Notes under the pieces: model-generated | What the model was told of the DNA's origin: nothing | Database searches by the model: none | Seen by the model: the letters and a program-made list of their open reading frames with translations, nothing else | Program-made: the position numbers and the translations under genes | In this document: positions 6,787-13,573 of the stretch, in pieces | How the letters are laid out: the number at the start of each line of letters is the position of its first letter | How positions within the stretch are numbered: position 1 is the stretch's first letter | Origin: Micrococcales bacterium | GTDB taxonomy: Bacteria > Actinomycetota > Actinomycetes > Actinomycetales > Cellulomonadaceae | Direction of reading: 5' to 3' | DNA: 13,573 nt | NCBI GenBank assembly: GCA_009783975.1 | Contig: WRCL01000014.1 | Coordinates: forward strand, 1-13,573

Positions 6787-7841
6787 GCGTGTGCGTCGTC
6801 ACCGGCGGGGCCGGGTTCATCGGGACGGCGCTGTGCCGTCTGCTCGCCGGGACCTTCGACCACGTCGTCGCCGTGGACGCCCTGCTGCCACAGGTGCACC
6901 CCGTCCCTGTGCGCCCGGTCGGTCTTGACGACCGGGTCGAGCTGCGTGTCGCCGATATCCGCGACACAGCCACCTGGGACGACCTGCTCAGTGCTGTCCA
7001 CCCCGATGTCGTCGTCCACCTCGCCGCCGAGACCGGCACCGGCCAGTCGCTCACCGCTGCCACACGCCACACGAGCACCAATGTTGTCGGCACCAGCCAG
7101 ATGCTTGACGCCCTGGTGCGCCACGACGCCGTGCCGCGCCGGTTGGTGCTGGCCTCGAGCCGTGCCGTCTACGGTGAGGGGGCCTGGCGCAGCCGCGACG
7201 GCCAGGTCGTCTACCCCGCCCAGCGCACGGCTGAGTCCATCACTGGCGGCCAGTGGGACTTCCCAGGTCTGGACCCGCTGCCCATGGACGCACGGACCGT
7301 CGAGCCCAGGCCTGTGAGCGTCTACGGTGCCACCAAGCTCGCCCAGGAGAACCTCGTGACCATCTGGGCCCGTGCGTTCGGGGTCGAGCCTGTGGTCGTG
7401 CGCCTGCAGAACGTCTACGGCCGGGGCCAGTCGCCCCACAACCCGTACACCGGGATCGTCGCGTTGTTCTGCCGCACCGCCGCCGCCGGCCGGCCGATCC
7501 CGTTGTACGAAGACGGGCAGGTGAGGCGAGACTTCGTCGCCATCGACGACGTCGCCACAGCGATGCACCACGCCGCGGTCACCGATGCGCTGATCACTGG
7601 CCCCCTCGACATCGGCTCAGGTGAGCACCAGACGATCGCCACCGTCGCCCGCCTCGTCGCCGAACGTTACGGCGCCCCGGCGCCGCAGGTCACCGGCCAG
7701 TTCCGCGAAGGCGACGTCCGCCACGCCTGGGCCGAGACCACCGCCGCCCGCCACACCCTGGCCTGGTCTCCAGGCACCGACCTGGCCACTGGGATCACCG
7801 ACCTCACCACCTGGCTGGCGACCCTCACCCTCGTCGCCTGA
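6783..7841 (+). CDS. NAD-dependent epimerase/dehydratase (extended SDR)
   Basis: 352 residues, the usual length for nucleotide-sugar epimerases and dehydratases. The Rossmann dinucleotide motif is G8-G9-A10-G11-F12-I13-G14, with acidic D32 after the second strand and DIRD at 58-61 for adenine contact. Catalytic residues are the S125/S126 region and Y181-x-x-x-K185. NVYG (210-213) and the RRDFVAIDDVA segment (248-258) are typical of extended SDRs acting on UDP-, GDP- or dTDP-sugars. The ATG overlaps the stop of the upstream GT2 by four bases. It probably converts an activated sugar for the neighbouring transferases. It lacks the cues that would make it a confident GalE or RmlB, so the reaction is left open. 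Family assignment is firm. Confidence 0.88.
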   Translation: MSVCVVTGGAGFIGTALCRLLAGTFDHVVAVDALLPQVHPVPVRPVGLDDRVELRVADIRDTATWDDLLSAVHPDVVVHLAAETGTGQSLTAATRHTSTNVVGTSQMLDALVRHDAVPRRLVLASSRAVYGEGAWRSRDGQVVYPAQRTAESITGGQWDFPGLDPLPMDARTVEPRPVSVYGATKLAQENLVTIWARAFGVEPVVVRLQNVYGRGQSPHNPYTGIVALFCRTAAAGRPIPLYEDGQVRRDFVAIDDVATAMHHAAVTDALITGPLDIGSGEHQTIATVARLVAERYGAPAPQVTGQFREGDVRHAWAETTAARHTLAWSPGTDLATGITDLTTWLATLTLVA

Positions 7842-7844
7842 GAC

Positions 7845-7923
7845 GCCTGGATCCACCGGTTTCGCCCGAGCGAGCGTGCCCGCGAGGTGGCGCGCAGGAG
7901 GCGCAAAAGCGGTGGATCCAGGC
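7845..7923. terminator. Long inverted repeat between convergent genes, probable bidirectional terminator
   Basis: A perfect 14-base inverted repeat (GCCTGGATCCACCG at 7845-7858 and its complement at 7910-7923) fills the gap between the epimerase stop and the GT8 stop. Weaker pairing continues inward (GTTTCGCC against GGCGCAAAAG). The left arm starts three bases after one stop codon, and the right arm ends five bases before the other. The placement suits a hairpin terminator serving both units, although no T-run follows either arm. Confidence 0.55.
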
Positions 7924-7928
7924 TGCAG

Positions 7929-8930
7929 TCAGGTTCTTGTGGCTGCGTCGCGGCGGGAGAGGAACACCGAATACGCCAGACGGTGGGCCCGCACGTACAC
8001 CGCACGGGGCAGGAGCCTGTACGCCTGGCGCTGGAGCCAAAAGACGCGGGGGATACGGACGCGGGTTTTCGGGGTGCTCGCCCAGGGGGTCATGGATCGG
8101 TAATAGTCGAACAGGTCGTTCCACGGGTGGATGTTGTTCTGCTCCCAGGGGCGGCCGGTCATCGCGCCCATGCAGTGCAAGACGACGGGGACGGCAAGCT
8201 CGGTGCGGACCTCGTCGGCGCTGTTGTAGTACGCCGGGCGCAGGTCGTACATCGCGAGGGTGGCCTCGACCCCGTAGATCTCGAAGCTGGGGTTGACGTC
8301 GTAGCGCAGGTCGATGTACGTGTACTCGTCGTGGAACAGCACGTTCATGATGTCCTGGTCGACGATGTAGTACGTGGCGCGCACAGACGTGAGGTGGTCG
8401 ACGATCCGTTCTTCGTAACGTTCGGCGCGCCACGCCGCCCGGTCGACGAGGATGACGCCGCAGTTGTAGTACCGGTCGTGCGGGTCCAGGCCGATGGCAG
8501 ACTTGTGGCTGTTGAGCATGCAGTCGTACGTCCCACCGCACGGGCCTGACAACGGCACGTCGACCAGCGGCAGGAGCGACCCTTCGACGATGGTGTCGCA
8601 GTCGAGGTACAGCACACGGTCGGCCCCCGCTGGCAGGGCGTTGACGGCGAGGAGCTTGTAGTACGTCGTGTACGTGCCTTTGTGCGGTTCGACGCCCAGG
8701 GCGACGAGCTGGGCGCGCAGACCAGCCACGTCGATGAGCTCCACGCGCCGGGAGTATTTCTCGCCGACGGACACGAGGAGGTCTTTGTTCGCGGGGCTGA
8801 TCTCGTCGTCCAGGACGTAGATGGTCATCGTGCCGATATCTGCGTTGTTCGCGCACAGCGACTCGATGGACACCCCCAGGGTCATCGCGTAGTTGTCGCG
8901 TGCGGCGTACAAGACATCAAGACGGGACAT
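7929..8930 (-). CDS. Family 8 glycosyltransferase
   Basis: 333 residues. GT8 hallmarks are present in order: an N-terminal strand with DNYAMTLGVSIESL (12-25), D41-D42-E43 after IYVL, YLDCD with D110 and D112 as the metal-binding DXD, YNCGVILVD at 155-163, DQD at 191-193, and H252-C-M-G255 followed by GRPW (259-262), matching the family's H-x-x-G-x-x-K/R-P-W block. GT8 enzymes are retaining transferases of glucose or galactose, often in lipopolysaccharide, glycan or glycogenin-type synthesis. The ATG at 8930 shares one base with the TGA of the upstream acyltransferase (TGATG), and GGAG lies eight bases before it. GTG 8933 is a less likely start. It is the last gene of the leftward rmlA unit. 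Confidence 0.9.
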   Translation of the reverse strand: MSRLDVLYAARDNYAMTLGVSIESLCANNADIGTMTIYVLDDEISPANKDLLVSVGEKYSRRVELIDVAGLRAQLVALGVEPHKGTYTTYYKLLAVNALPAGADRVLYLDCDTIVEGSLLPLVDVPLSGPCGGTYDCMLNSHKSAIGLDPHDRYYNCGVILVDRAAWRAERYEERIVDHLTSVRATYYIVDQDIMNVLFHDEYTYIDLRYDVNPSFEIYGVEATLAMYDLRPAYYNSADEVRTELAVPVVLHCMGAMTGRPWEQNNIHPWNDLFDYYRSMTPWASTPKTRVRIPRVFWLQRQAYRLLPRAVYVRAHRLAYSVFLSRRDAATRT

Positions 8931-10099
8931 CACACTTTCTCCGGGGTTGCGGCCTGCGCACCAGCGCGCCGGACCGAGGTGACCTTCCGTGCACGGTCGA
9001 GCATCCGTCGTTCGATGAGCAACCAGCTACCCACTGCGAAGGGGACGGTGAGGGCGACCGCCGCCAGGTCGTACACCACGATGTCCAGGTAATACCCAAT
9101 CCCCAGCGCGTGGACGCCGAACATCGCGAGCAGCTGCTGGGACGGCCAGGCGTAGATGTAGAACCCGTATGAAATATCGTTGGCTGCGACCAGCCGCGGC
9201 GAGCGGACCACCGCACCGAGCCACAAGACGACGTACGCCAGGCACGGCGCCGCCAGCTGCGGCCCCCACGACGGCACCTGCGCGACGACGACCCCCACGA
9301 CCAGCGCCCCGCTCGCCACAGGCCAGGTGAAGGCGATGCGGTCACGCAGCATGTACAGCCACGCGCCGGACAAGAAGAACGGCAGCAGCTGCAACAACAA
9401 GCGCACGTCGACGTTGTGCCCGACGTACGGCATGAGGCGTTCGACGTTCGCGAACACCACGACCGACACACCCAGCGCCACCCCGGTCGGCCACGCCGAG
9501 GCGCGGAACAACGTCATCGACATGAGGGCGGCGATGATGAGGTAGCACAAGAACTCGTAGTACAGCGACCACAACGACCCGTTCCACACCGGGTCGCCAT
9601 AGGGCAGGCCGGCGGGGGTGCCGGCGCACTCCCACGTGTTGATGTGCAGCCCAGCGTTGACGAAGACAAAGTCCAGCGGGGTCGTCGGCGTCGTGCCGAC
9701 CCCGTCAAGGGTGCCGTGGGTGCGGTGATAGGCGAACGGGGTGAAGACGAACGCGATGACGCACAGGCACACGAGAAACGCCGGGAAGATCCGCGCGACG
9801 CGCAGCACGAGATAGCTGCCCAGGGATTTGCGCAACCTGCTGCCGGTGATGAGGTACCCCGAGATCGCAAAGAACCCCATCACAGCCCAGCCGCCGATGT
9901 TGTGGCCGTTGACGATCGGTCCGTGCCCAGCGCCTGCGAGGTAGAACCCGTGGGCGAACAGGACCATCGCGGCCAGCACGAGCCGGATGAGGTTGAGCCC
10001 GTTCGACCGGCCACCGAGCGGACGCGCGCCGTACCGCCAGATCCCCCCCAGCACCGGTGCTGGCAGGTCCGGCATCTCCGCCGGGGTGGCTGCTGTCAC
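8930..10099 (-). CDS. Acyltransferase 3 family membrane protein (OafA/YrhL-like)
   Basis: 389 residues with about ten membrane helices. The family marks are H50 in the first helix (VLFAHGF), the [10 protein letters not shown] loop-helix (75-84) and R100-x-x-R103-I-F-P at the start of the next helix. These proteins move acetyl or other short acyl groups from the cytoplasm onto sugars of surface polysaccharides or antibiotics. Here it most likely O-acylates the glycan or its lipid-linked precursor. The start is GTG 10099, which overlaps the stop of rmlA by four bases (GTGA); the longer open frame upstream of that point lies over rmlA and is rejected. Its stop is joined to the GT8 start (TGATG). 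There is no SGNH domain, so it is the short form of the family. Confidence 0.88.
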   Translation of the reverse strand: MTAATPAEMPDLPAPVLGGIWRYGARPLGGRSNGLNLIRLVLAAMVLFAHGFYLAGAGHGPIVNGHNIGGWAVMGFFAISGYLITGSRLRKSLGSYLVLRVARIFPAFLVCLCVIAFVFTPFAYHRTHGTLDGVGTTPTTPLDFVFVNAGLHINTWECAGTPAGLPYGDPVWNGSLWSLYYEFLCYLIIAALMSMTLFRASAWPTGVALGVSVVVFANVERLMPYVGHNVDVRLLLQLLPFFLSGAWLYMLRDRIAFTWPVASGALVVGVVVAQVPSWGPQLAAPCLAYVVLWLGAVVRSPRLVAANDISYGFYIYAWPSQQLLAMFGVHALGIGYYLDIVVYDLAAVALTVPFAVGSWLLIERRMLDRARKVTSVRRAGAQAATPEKV

Positions 10100-10965
10100 C
10101 GGCCGACCTCGAGCAGGTCGAGCAGGTACTGGCCATACCCGGACTTCACCAGCGCTTGCGCCCGGGTGCCCAGCTCGTCGTCGGTGAGGAACCCGCGGCG
10201 CCACGCGACCTCTTCAGGTGCGCCGATCTTCAGCCCCTGGCGCGACTCGATGGTGCGCACATAGTCGCTGGCGTCCAGCAGCGAGTCGAACGTCCCGGTG
10301 TCCAGCCACGCGGTGCCGCGTGGCAGCACCTGCACGTGCAGGCGGCCCTGGCGCAGGTACTCACGGTTGACGTCGGTGATCTCGTACTCCCCGCGCGCGG
10401 AGGGTTGCAGGTCCCTGGCGATTGCGACGACGTCGTTGTCGTAGAAGTACAGCCCAGGTACCGCATAGCTCGACTTGGGGTGGGCGGGTTTTTCTTCTAG
10501 CGACAGCGCGCGTCCGTCGGCGTCGAACTCCACGACGCCGTAGTCGCTGGGGTTGGCGACCTGGTAGGCGAACACCGCACCGCCGTCGATATCGGCGAAC
10601 CGGGCGAGCTGGGAGCCCAAGCCAGGTCCGTAGAAGATGTTGTCGCCAAGCACCAGCGCGGCGGGTTGGTCACCGACGAAACCAGCCCCGAGGACGAACG
10701 CCTGGGCCAGGCCGTTGGGGACCTGCTGGACGGTGTAGCTGATCGAGATCCCGAACTGCGACCCGTCACCGAGCAGACGGTGGAACTGTGCGGCGTCGTG
10801 CGGGGTGGTGATGACCAGGACGTCACGGATCCCGGCGAGCAGCAGCGTCGACAGCGGGTAGTAGACCATCGGTTTGTCGTAGACCGGGACGAGCTGTTTG
10901 GACACACCCAAGGTGATCGGGTGCAGCCGGGTGCCTGAGCCACCGGCGAGGATGATTCCGCGCAT
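10096..10965 (-). CDS. rmlA: Glucose-1-phosphate thymidylyltransferase
   Basis: 289 residues, the expected length for RmlA (RfbA). It joins glucose-1-phosphate with dTTP to give dTDP-glucose, the first step towards dTDP-rhamnose and other deoxysugars. Visible motifs: the nucleotide-binding loop GGSGTRLHP (8-16) with K23 downstream ([12 protein letters not shown], 22-33), GDN at 107-109 for metal and sugar binding, EKP after residue 165, and WLDTGT near residue 220. Start ATG 10965 gives the canonical [10 protein letters not shown]-terminus; the frame is open further upstream, but that part runs across the divergent promoter region. It heads a leftward unit with the acyltransferase and GT8. 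No rmlB, rmlC or rmlD lies in the window, so dTDP-glucose must be processed elsewhere or used directly. Confidence 0.95.
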   Translation of the reverse strand: MRGIILAGGSGTRLHPITLGVSKQLVPVYDKPMVYYPLSTLLLAGIRDVLVITTPHDAAQFHRLLGDGSQFGISISYTVQQVPNGLAQAFVLGAGFVGDQPAALVLGDNIFYGPGLGSQLARFADIDGGAVFAYQVANPSDYGVVEFDADGRALSLEEKPAHPKSSYAVPGLYFYDNDVVAIARDLQPSARGEYEITDVNREYLRQGRLHVQVLPRGTAWLDTGTFDSLLDASDYVRTIESRQGLKIGAPEEVAWRRGFLTDDELGTRAQALVKSGYGQYLLDLLEVGR

Positions 10966-11067
10966 CCCCCCATCTTGGACCATCGGAGGTGGTTCGGGTC
11001 GACGTGCGTTGGTCGGGCCCGTCGTCTGGGTACAGTGAGACGCCGTCAGATGCGAGGAGGCGTCCAC
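10966..11067. promoter_or_regulatory. Divergent intergenic region between rmlA and manA
   Basis: About 100 bases must hold both promoters. For manA a possible pair is TTGGTC (11009-11014) and TACAGT (11031-11036), 16 bases apart, matching the common consensus at about half and two-thirds of positions. AGGAGG at 11055-11060 lies seven bases before GTG 11068 and selects it over the in-frame ATG at 11050. No clear promoter was seen for rmlA. Confidence 0.4.
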
Positions 11068-12249
11068 GTGCACATCATCCGACCAGCGATCTGGGACTAC
11101 GCCTGGGGGTCAGGCACCGAGATCCAGGAGATCGTCGGACGAGACGACCCGCGGATCGCCGAGGCGTGGTTCGGGGCGCACCCGCTGGCCCCGTCGCCGG
11201 GCCTCGACGGACGGCCGCTGGACCAGGTCGTCGCCGACGACCCCCGCGGGACTCTTGGTGAGGGGACCGCACGCCGGTTCGGCGCCATGCTGCCGTACCT
11301 GCTCAAGCTCATCGCCGCCGACGGGGCCCTGTCGCTGCAGGTGCACCCGCGCCTGGACGCGGCACGCGCGGGTTTCGCCGCCGAGGAGGCCGCAGGGATC
11401 CCACGTGACGGTGCCGTGCGCAACTACCGCGACCCCAACCACAAACCCGAGCTTGTCTACGCCCTCACACGTTTTGAGGCGATGTGCGGGTTCCGCACCC
11501 CGCGCCGCGCCGCAGAGGTGCTCTCAGGCCTGGGCACCGCGCTGTCAGACGAGCTGAGCGCGACGTTGCGCGACGAGCCGTCAGCCACAGGTGTGCGTGA
11601 CGTGTTCACACGGCTGGTCAGCGCAGACCTCGCACCTTCGCCCCACGAGGTCGCGCAGGTCGTCGAGGCGTGCCGGCTGCGCCTGGAGTCTGGGTCGCCG
11701 TCGCCGCGTGCGGACCGCACCGTCGTGCTCCTGGCCGCGCAGTTCCCCGGCGACCCGGGGGTCGTCACGTCGTTGCTGCTCAACCCGGTGACGCTGCGCC
11801 CAGGCGAAGCGTTGTTCATCCCCGCCGGCGGTGTCCACTCCTACCTGCACGGCCTGGCGGTGGAGGTCATGGCCAGCTCGGACAACGTCCTGCGCGCAGG
11901 CCTGACGAACAAGCACGTCGACGTCGCTGAGATGCTGCGTAACGTCGACTACGTCGCCGCACCCCCGATCCGTATCGCCCCCGAGGCGTTCCACCAGGCC
12001 ACGCGCGTGTACTACGCACCCGTCGACGACTTCGAGCTGTCGGTGACCGACGTCCCCGGTGACGGCCTCGTCCGCCGCCTGCCCGGTCTGGGCCCGCGCG
12101 TCGTGCTGTGCCTGGACGGCTCAGTCGTCCTCGAGGCCGGCGGCCAGATGGTCACGCTCCCGCGAGGCCAGGCGGTGTTCGTCGCCGACGCCGACGGCCC
12201 CGCCACCGTCGGCGGCACCGGCACGGTCGTCCAAGCCGCAGTCCCGTAG
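11068..12249 (+). CDS. manA: Mannose-6-phosphate isomerase, class I
   Basis: 393 residues, close to the usual length of type I phosphomannose isomerase. It interconverts fructose-6-phosphate and mannose-6-phosphate, the entry to GDP-mannose for glycan synthesis. Zinc ligands fit the family: Q91 and H93 in LQVHPR, E128 in [10 protein letters not shown], and H257 in GGVHSYL. R276 in [13 protein letters not shown] is the expected catalytic arginine. The cytoplasmic cupin fold continues to the C-terminus. The start is GTG 11068, set by AGGAGG seven bases upstream and giving the typical N-terminus leading to WDYAWGS (9-15). It stands alone on the + strand, divergent from rmlA, so it may be a housekeeping gene beside the glycan genes rather than a dedicated member. 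Confidence 0.95.
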   Translation: MHIIRPAIWDYAWGSGTEIQEIVGRDDPRIAEAWFGAHPLAPSPGLDGRPLDQVVADDPRGTLGEGTARRFGAMLPYLLKLIAADGALSLQVHPRLDAARAGFAAEEAAGIPRDGAVRNYRDPNHKPELVYALTRFEAMCGFRTPRRAAEVLSGLGTALSDELSATLRDEPSATGVRDVFTRLVSADLAPSPHEVAQVVEACRLRLESGSPSPRADRTVVLLAAQFPGDPGVVTSLLLNPVTLRPGEALFIPAGGVHSYLHGLAVEVMASSDNVLRAGLTNKHVDVAEMLRNVDYVAAPPIRIAPEAFHQATRVYYAPVDDFELSVTDVPGDGLVRRLPGLGPRVVLCLDGSVVLEAGGQMVTLPRGQAVFVADADGPATVGGTGTVVQAAVP

Positions 12250-12283
12250 CCGAACCGTCCCACGGGCGGGCTCGTCGCGGTGT

Positions 12284-12350
12284 GAGTTCGATGGCTGGAT
12301 GGTGAGTTCGATGATCAAATCGTCGACCTCGCCATCCAACCATCGAACCC
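12284..12350. repeat. 20-base-period palindrome, left copy
   Basis: Arms 12286-12315 and 12319-12348 match at 26 of 30 positions when one is reversed, with a three-base loop. The unit GAGTTCGATG starts at 12284 and 12304; inverted forms CGACCTC and CGAACCC start at 12324 and 12344. All four are spaced by exactly 20 bases. The element lies between manA and the winged-helix/nuclease gene, ending 115 bases before its ATG. It could be an operator array, a REP-like element or a terminator for manA. The rest of the 216-base gap (12250-12465) shows nothing else I can name. Confidence 0.75.
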
Positions 12351-12465
12351 AAACATGGGGTCCCAAGGGTCCGCGAACCGTCCCCAGCCCAGGGCATGTC
12401 GCGGTTGTCCACAGATTCGCCAGGGTGGGGGACCGAGGTGGTGATTGGGGTGCGAGGATTGTGGT

Positions 12466-13422
12466 ATGCCAATCCGCCCACGGGCTGTCCGCCCAGAACC
12501 GCCGTCTTTGCCCGCAGTCTTCTTCGCCCATGACCACCCCCAGTGGGTCGTCGCAGAACGGGTGCGGGACAACCAGTGGGTCCGGCTGTGCCGTGGCGTA
12601 TACACGGCCCGCGACCTTGCGCCACGCGAACACGTCCTGGGCCGGATTGTTGGTGTGGCCGGCCGCACACGCACCGTGCACTGGTTCAGCCACCAGTCGG
12701 CGGCGGTGCTGTGGGGTTTGCCCCTGCTCAGCCTGCCGGAGCAGACCCACCTGCGCCAGACCGTCCGCCCCTCGACGAAGCGCGACATGTCGGTCGTCCG
12801 GCACTTCGGCGTGGTCGGCCCGTGCGACCAGGCGACGGTCAACGGGCTCGCGGTCACCGGTCTGGCGTTGACCGCGGCCGACTGCCTGCGCAGCCTTGCC
12901 CCGCTAGATGCGCTGGTCGTCGCCGACGGGGCGTTGCGCGCGGGGGCAGACCCCGCCCGCATCGACGCCCTCATCGGCACCGCGCGCGGCAGTGTCTGCG
13001 CCCGTGCCATCGCTGGTCTGGCCGACCCGGGCCCAGAGTCGGTTCCCGAGACCTCGACGCGGTTCGCCCTGCTCGCTGCCGGGCTTCCGGTCCCCCAGAC
13101 CCAGGTCCAGGTCGACACGGCCCACGGCGTGTACTGGGGCGACCTGGGCTACCCCCAGTGGAAAGTCCTCATCGAGTACGACGGCAAGGAGAAATACCAC
13201 AGCACTGACGCGTTCTTCCGCGAACGCGAGCGCGACGAGGCGATCGTCGCCCAGGGCTGGCGTCTCGTCCGCCTCACCCACAAAGACCTGCGCGACCCGG
13301 CCCGCCTGGTCCGCCGCGTCGTGGAAGCCCTGCCTCCCGGTGTCGGGCTGACCCCCCGCCCCTACCTCGGACGGTACACACAACCCGGACGACCCAAATC
13401 GGCCCGCGAGTTCGATGGTTAG
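12466..13422 (+). CDS. AbiEi-like winged-helix plus DUF559 (Vsr-like nuclease fold) protein
   Basis: 318 residues. The N-terminal part (about 12-75) resembles the winged-helix domain of type IV antitoxin AbiEi-like proteins, with the typical W-V-R-L-C-R-G-V-Y-T segment at 38-47, and a middle helical region follows. The C-terminal part (about 190-290) fits DUF559, a restriction-endonuclease/Vsr-like fold: E195, D226 in WGDLGYP, E237-Y-D-G-K with H245, D257, and GWRLVRLTHKDL (264-275). Such two-domain proteins are common in actinobacteria, and their role is not established. ATG 12466 has GAGGA seven bases upstream. No partner toxin gene (AbiEii type) is adjacent. Related palindromes lie on both sides, and the right-hand one encodes the final EFDG and the stop codon. 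A DNA-binding regulator or defence nuclease is plausible. Confidence 0.75.
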   Translation: MPIRPRAVRPEPPSLPAVFFAHDHPQWVVAERVRDNQWVRLCRGVYTARDLAPREHVLGRIVGVAGRTRTVHWFSHQSAAVLWGLPLLSLPEQTHLRQTVRPSTKRDMSVVRHFGVVGPCDQATVNGLAVTGLALTAADCLRSLAPLDALVVADGALRAGADPARIDALIGTARGSVCARAIAGLADPGPESVPETSTRFALLAAGLPVPQTQVQVDTAHGVYWGDLGYPQWKVLIEYDGKEKYHSTDAFFRERERDEAIVAQGWRLVRLTHKDLRDPARLVRRVVEALPPGVGLTPRPYLGRYTQPGRPKSAREFDG

Positions 13423-13494
13423 ATGATGACTTCGACGATTAAACTGTCGAACTCACCATCAAATCATCGTACTCATCATCCAGCCATCGAACTC
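13408..13494. repeat. 20-base-period palindrome, right copy
   Basis: Arms 13408-13440 and 13462-13494 match at 28 of 33 positions when one is reversed, around a 21-base centre that holds another inverted unit. Forward units start at 13408 and 13428; inverted units CGAACTC, CGTACTC and CGAACTC start at 13448, 13468 and 13488. All spacings within each orientation are 20 bases. The element overlaps the last 15 bases of the preceding gene. After the right arm, both copies continue into a similar A-rich then ATGG-containing stretch, so the repeated element may be longer than the palindrome. The remaining bases to 13573 show no gene or site I can support. Confidence 0.75.
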
Positions 13495-13573
13495 GAAATG
13501 GATTCCGGGTGAGAGTTGGGTGAGGGGGTGGGTTCGTCTGGCCGTCGAGCTGGAGGGCCGGGGTGAGGTGGGG

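Noticed and set aside
10966..11073. Longer N-termini for rmlA and manA reaching into each other
   Set aside because: The two extensions overlap on opposite strands. The family N-termini and the AGGAGG site before GTG 11068 support the shorter starts.
12284..13494. CRISPR-like array from regular repeats near the right end
   Set aside because: The 20-base units are contiguous and palindromic, with no unique spacers and no cas genes.

Overview
This window comes from a high-GC actinobacterium. Hand-counted blocks of the core genes run at about 67-85% G+C, and starts are a mix of ATG and GTG. Genus cannot be read from the sequence alone; a Micrococcales member of the Cellulomonas/Promicromonospora type is my guess. 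No tRNA, rRNA, insertion sequence or CRISPR array was seen.

Left part (1-3457, + strand): a likely polymorphic-toxin cassette. A 692-residue protein has an N-terminal intramembrane peptidase of the PrsW type with all its signature residues. A second membrane region, a linker and a small His-rich C-terminal tip follow. Fifteen bases downstream comes a 160-residue protein, and 23 bases after that a 157-residue paralogue of it, arranged like immunity genes behind a toxin. A small two-helix membrane protein follows. G+C falls to about 56% exactly at the toxin tip and stays low through the first immunity-like gene, which suggests a swapped tip-immunity module.

Middle part (3384-12249): a cell-surface glycan locus in four tightly coupled transcription units. 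Leftward: a GT2 glycosyltransferase and a Wzx-type flippase. Rightward: a second GT2 and an NAD-dependent sugar epimerase/dehydratase. Leftward: rmlA, an acyltransferase-3 membrane protein and a GT8 glycosyltransferase. Rightward: manA. Within each multi-gene unit the genes overlap by 1 or 4 bases. Together they would supply activated sugars (dTDP-glucose from RmlA, mannose-6-phosphate from ManA, an epimerised NDP-sugar), build and acylate an oligosaccharide, and flip it across the membrane. The two convergent units that meet near 7.9 kb are separated by a long perfect inverted repeat, probably a two-way terminator.

Right part (12250-13573): a solitary gene for a winged-helix (AbiEi-antitoxin-like) plus DUF559 nuclease-fold protein. 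It is flanked on both sides by related palindromes built from a motif repeated every 20 bases. The right-hand palindrome supplies the last codons and stop codon of that gene.

The most promising leads are the PrsW-toxin/tandem-immunity cassette and the 20-base-period palindromes bracketing the winged-helix/nuclease gene.
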